From: Gammaproteobacteria bacterium UBA3532
GTDB lineage: Bacteria > Pseudomonadota > Gammaproteobacteria > Enterobacterales > UBA3532
Assembly (NCBI GenBank): GCA_002376965.1
Contig: DFOV01000400.1
Span: forward strand, 1,030 to 6,761
DNA: 5,732 nt
Direction of reading: 5' to 3'
Made by a program: the position numbers and the translations under genes. Below the pieces are notes generated by a model, which saw only the letters and a program-made list of their open reading frames with translations, was not told where the DNA came from and searched no databases. Within the stretch, counting starts at the first letter, position 1; the number at the start of each line of letters is the position of its first letter. Shown piece after piece: positions 4,984 through 5,732 of the stretch.

Positions 4984-5406
4984 ACGACTGTCACATTGCC
5001 GTCGCAGAAAATAGAAAACGCCTGATAAAAACGGAGCAATAACTAAAACCGTCACAGCAATATCCAACACTGTATGGTACCTTTGGTAGAGCATCAGCAG
5101 CCCATACCCTAGTAGGCTAGCACCCAACCATGCCTTACTCCACCCCATAAAAGCAATCGCCATTACGCCACTAAGCGCAACCGCCGTATGCGTACTGTAA
5201 TCCAGTGAGGCCCGAGCAAACCACATAAAATGATGATCAGCAAACATCACCCCATAGCTAAACAGCAATGCCATAACAAGAAATAATATCCCTCTAATAA
5301 CTAGAGGATACTTCTTTCTTCTTAATGCATTGGTGCATGCAACTACAAAGCAAATAAGGAGGATTGGGGAGTAGCAATCTGCAATGAAATCCAAAATTTC
5401 GTACAC
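4981..5406 (-). CDS. Small integral membrane protein with PAP2-phosphatase-like motifs
   Basis: The 141-residue product is strongly hydrophobic, with about five predicted membrane helices (residues about 11-28, 36-56, 73-90, 92-107 and 114-134) and a basic C-terminus. Two short motifs resemble the PAP2 lipid-phosphatase family: DYSTHTA (69-75), similar to the C2 motif Ser-x-His, and YHTVLDI (110-116), with the H-x3-D of motif C3 (H111, D115). The C1 motif (K-x6-RP) and the Arg of C3 are not seen, so activity is uncertain and it may be only a structural relative. The start is GTG, directly preceded by an in-frame TAG; GGAG at 5417-5420, inside the end of ubiJ, is a plausible ribosome binding site 10 bases upstream. 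With only 7 bp after the ubiJ stop, it is very likely cotranscribed and translationally coupled with ubiJ. It ends in the shared terminator. No gene name is justified. Confidence 0.75.
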   Translation of the reverse strand: MYEILDFIADCYSPILLICFVVACTNALRRKKYPLVIRGILFLVMALLFSYGVMFADHHFMWFARASLDYSTHTAVALSGVMAIAFMGWSKAWLGASLLGYGLLMLYQRYHTVLDIAVTVLVIAPFLSGVFYFLRRQCDSR

Positions 5407-5413
5407 CTAGCGA

Positions 5414-5732
5414 CTACTCCAAGCCGGAACTCAACATCCGCTCCAACCGTCGTAATCTCGCTTCTGTTCGTGACACATCACTACGCAACTCAACGACATC
5501 ACTGAAAAAGCCTTCAACTTCAGCCTTGGGTGGCAGCTGCTGGGATTCTTCCTGCAAATATTCCGACAGATTCAGAGCCAGGGTTTCTCGGGTTTCCTGG
5601 CCCCACTCGATGGCGCTGCGCACGACTCGGCCAGTCTGGTAGGCGGCCATTTCGCCGACATACTTTTCCAAGTGGCTTTCCCAATCGATATAGGTGTTGT
5701 CCATCAAGGTTTTAAACTTTTGGGCCAAGTCC
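5414..5732 (-). CDS. ubiJ: Ubiquinone biosynthesis accessory factor UbiJ, C-terminal part (5' end outside the window)
   Basis: The last 106 codons of a gene entering from the right edge. The residues resemble the C-terminal half of UbiJ (formerly YigP): DIDWE-like YIDWESHLEKYVGEMAAYQTGR, then NLSEYLQEESQQLPPKAEVE, and a final charged coiled-coil-like helix with LRSDVSRTEARLRRLERML. UbiJ is a cytosolic lipid-binding scaffold that works with UbiK in the complex for the oxygen-dependent hydroxylation steps of ubiquinone synthesis. Its N-terminal SCP2-type lipid-binding domain would lie beyond 5732; full proteins are about 200 residues. The codon at 5726-5728 is TTG (Leu), an internal residue and not a start, since the frame is open to the edge. 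The gene usually sits between ubiE and ubiB; here a small membrane gene follows instead. The stop is TAG. Confidence 0.85.
   Translation of the reverse strand, partial: DLAQKFKTLMDNTYIDWESHLEKYVGEMAAYQTGRVVRSAIEWGQETRETLALNLSEYLQEESQQLPPKAEVEGFFSDVVELRSDVSRTEARLRRLERMLSSGLE

Overview
The window looks like chromosomal DNA from a gammaproteobacterium, probably marine or aquatic. The evidence is a ubiquinone accessory gene (ubiJ), a split class II ribonucleotide reductase of the type known in Pseudomonas (NrdJa/NrdJb), NrdR boxes and a PEP-CTERM surface protein. The taxonomic placement is inferred from gene content. Base composition looks moderate, but I did not count it. I see no mobile element, CRISPR array, tRNA or rRNA.

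Left part (1-3058, minus strand): a two-gene operon for a B12-dependent class II ribonucleotide reductase. nrdJa (908-3058) is the catalytic barrel with the radical and substrate-pocket cysteines. nrdJb (108-809) carries a TSCPD-type domain, a zinc-ribbon-like cluster and the C-terminal redox Cys pair that the large subunit lacks. A perfect GC-rich hairpin sits in the 98-bp gap between the genes, just before the nrdJb ribosome binding site.

Control region (3059-3526, 468 bp, no convincing gene): the most interesting part of the window. A good sigma-70-type promoter points left into nrdJa, with an NrdR box overlapping its -35 and a second box exactly 32 bp upstream. Eleven bp beyond that lies a perfect DnaA box (TTATCCACA). 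The same arrangement recurs 134 bp further on: a degenerate NrdR box, a near-perfect NrdR box, 11 bp, and another perfect DnaA box, all at the same spacing. A candidate rightward promoter overlaps the second copy. The layout suggests that dNTP sensing (NrdR) and replication-initiator level (DnaA) jointly control this region.

Middle part (3527-3937, plus strand): a Tat-exported superoxide reductase-like protein, divergent from nrdJab. It has all five iron ligands but lacks the usual Glu-Lys pair before the first His. Next (4118-4945, plus strand) is a secreted L-type (legume-lectin-like) protein with a PEP-CTERM sorting tail and a well-matched sigma-54 promoter, as expected for PEP-CTERM genes under PrsK/PrsR-type control.

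Right part (4953-5732, minus strand): a bidirectional terminator separates the lectin gene from a convergent pair, the 3' end of ubiJ (cut by the window edge) and a small five-helix membrane protein with faint PAP2-phosphatase-like motifs. The usual partner ubiB does not directly follow ubiJ here.
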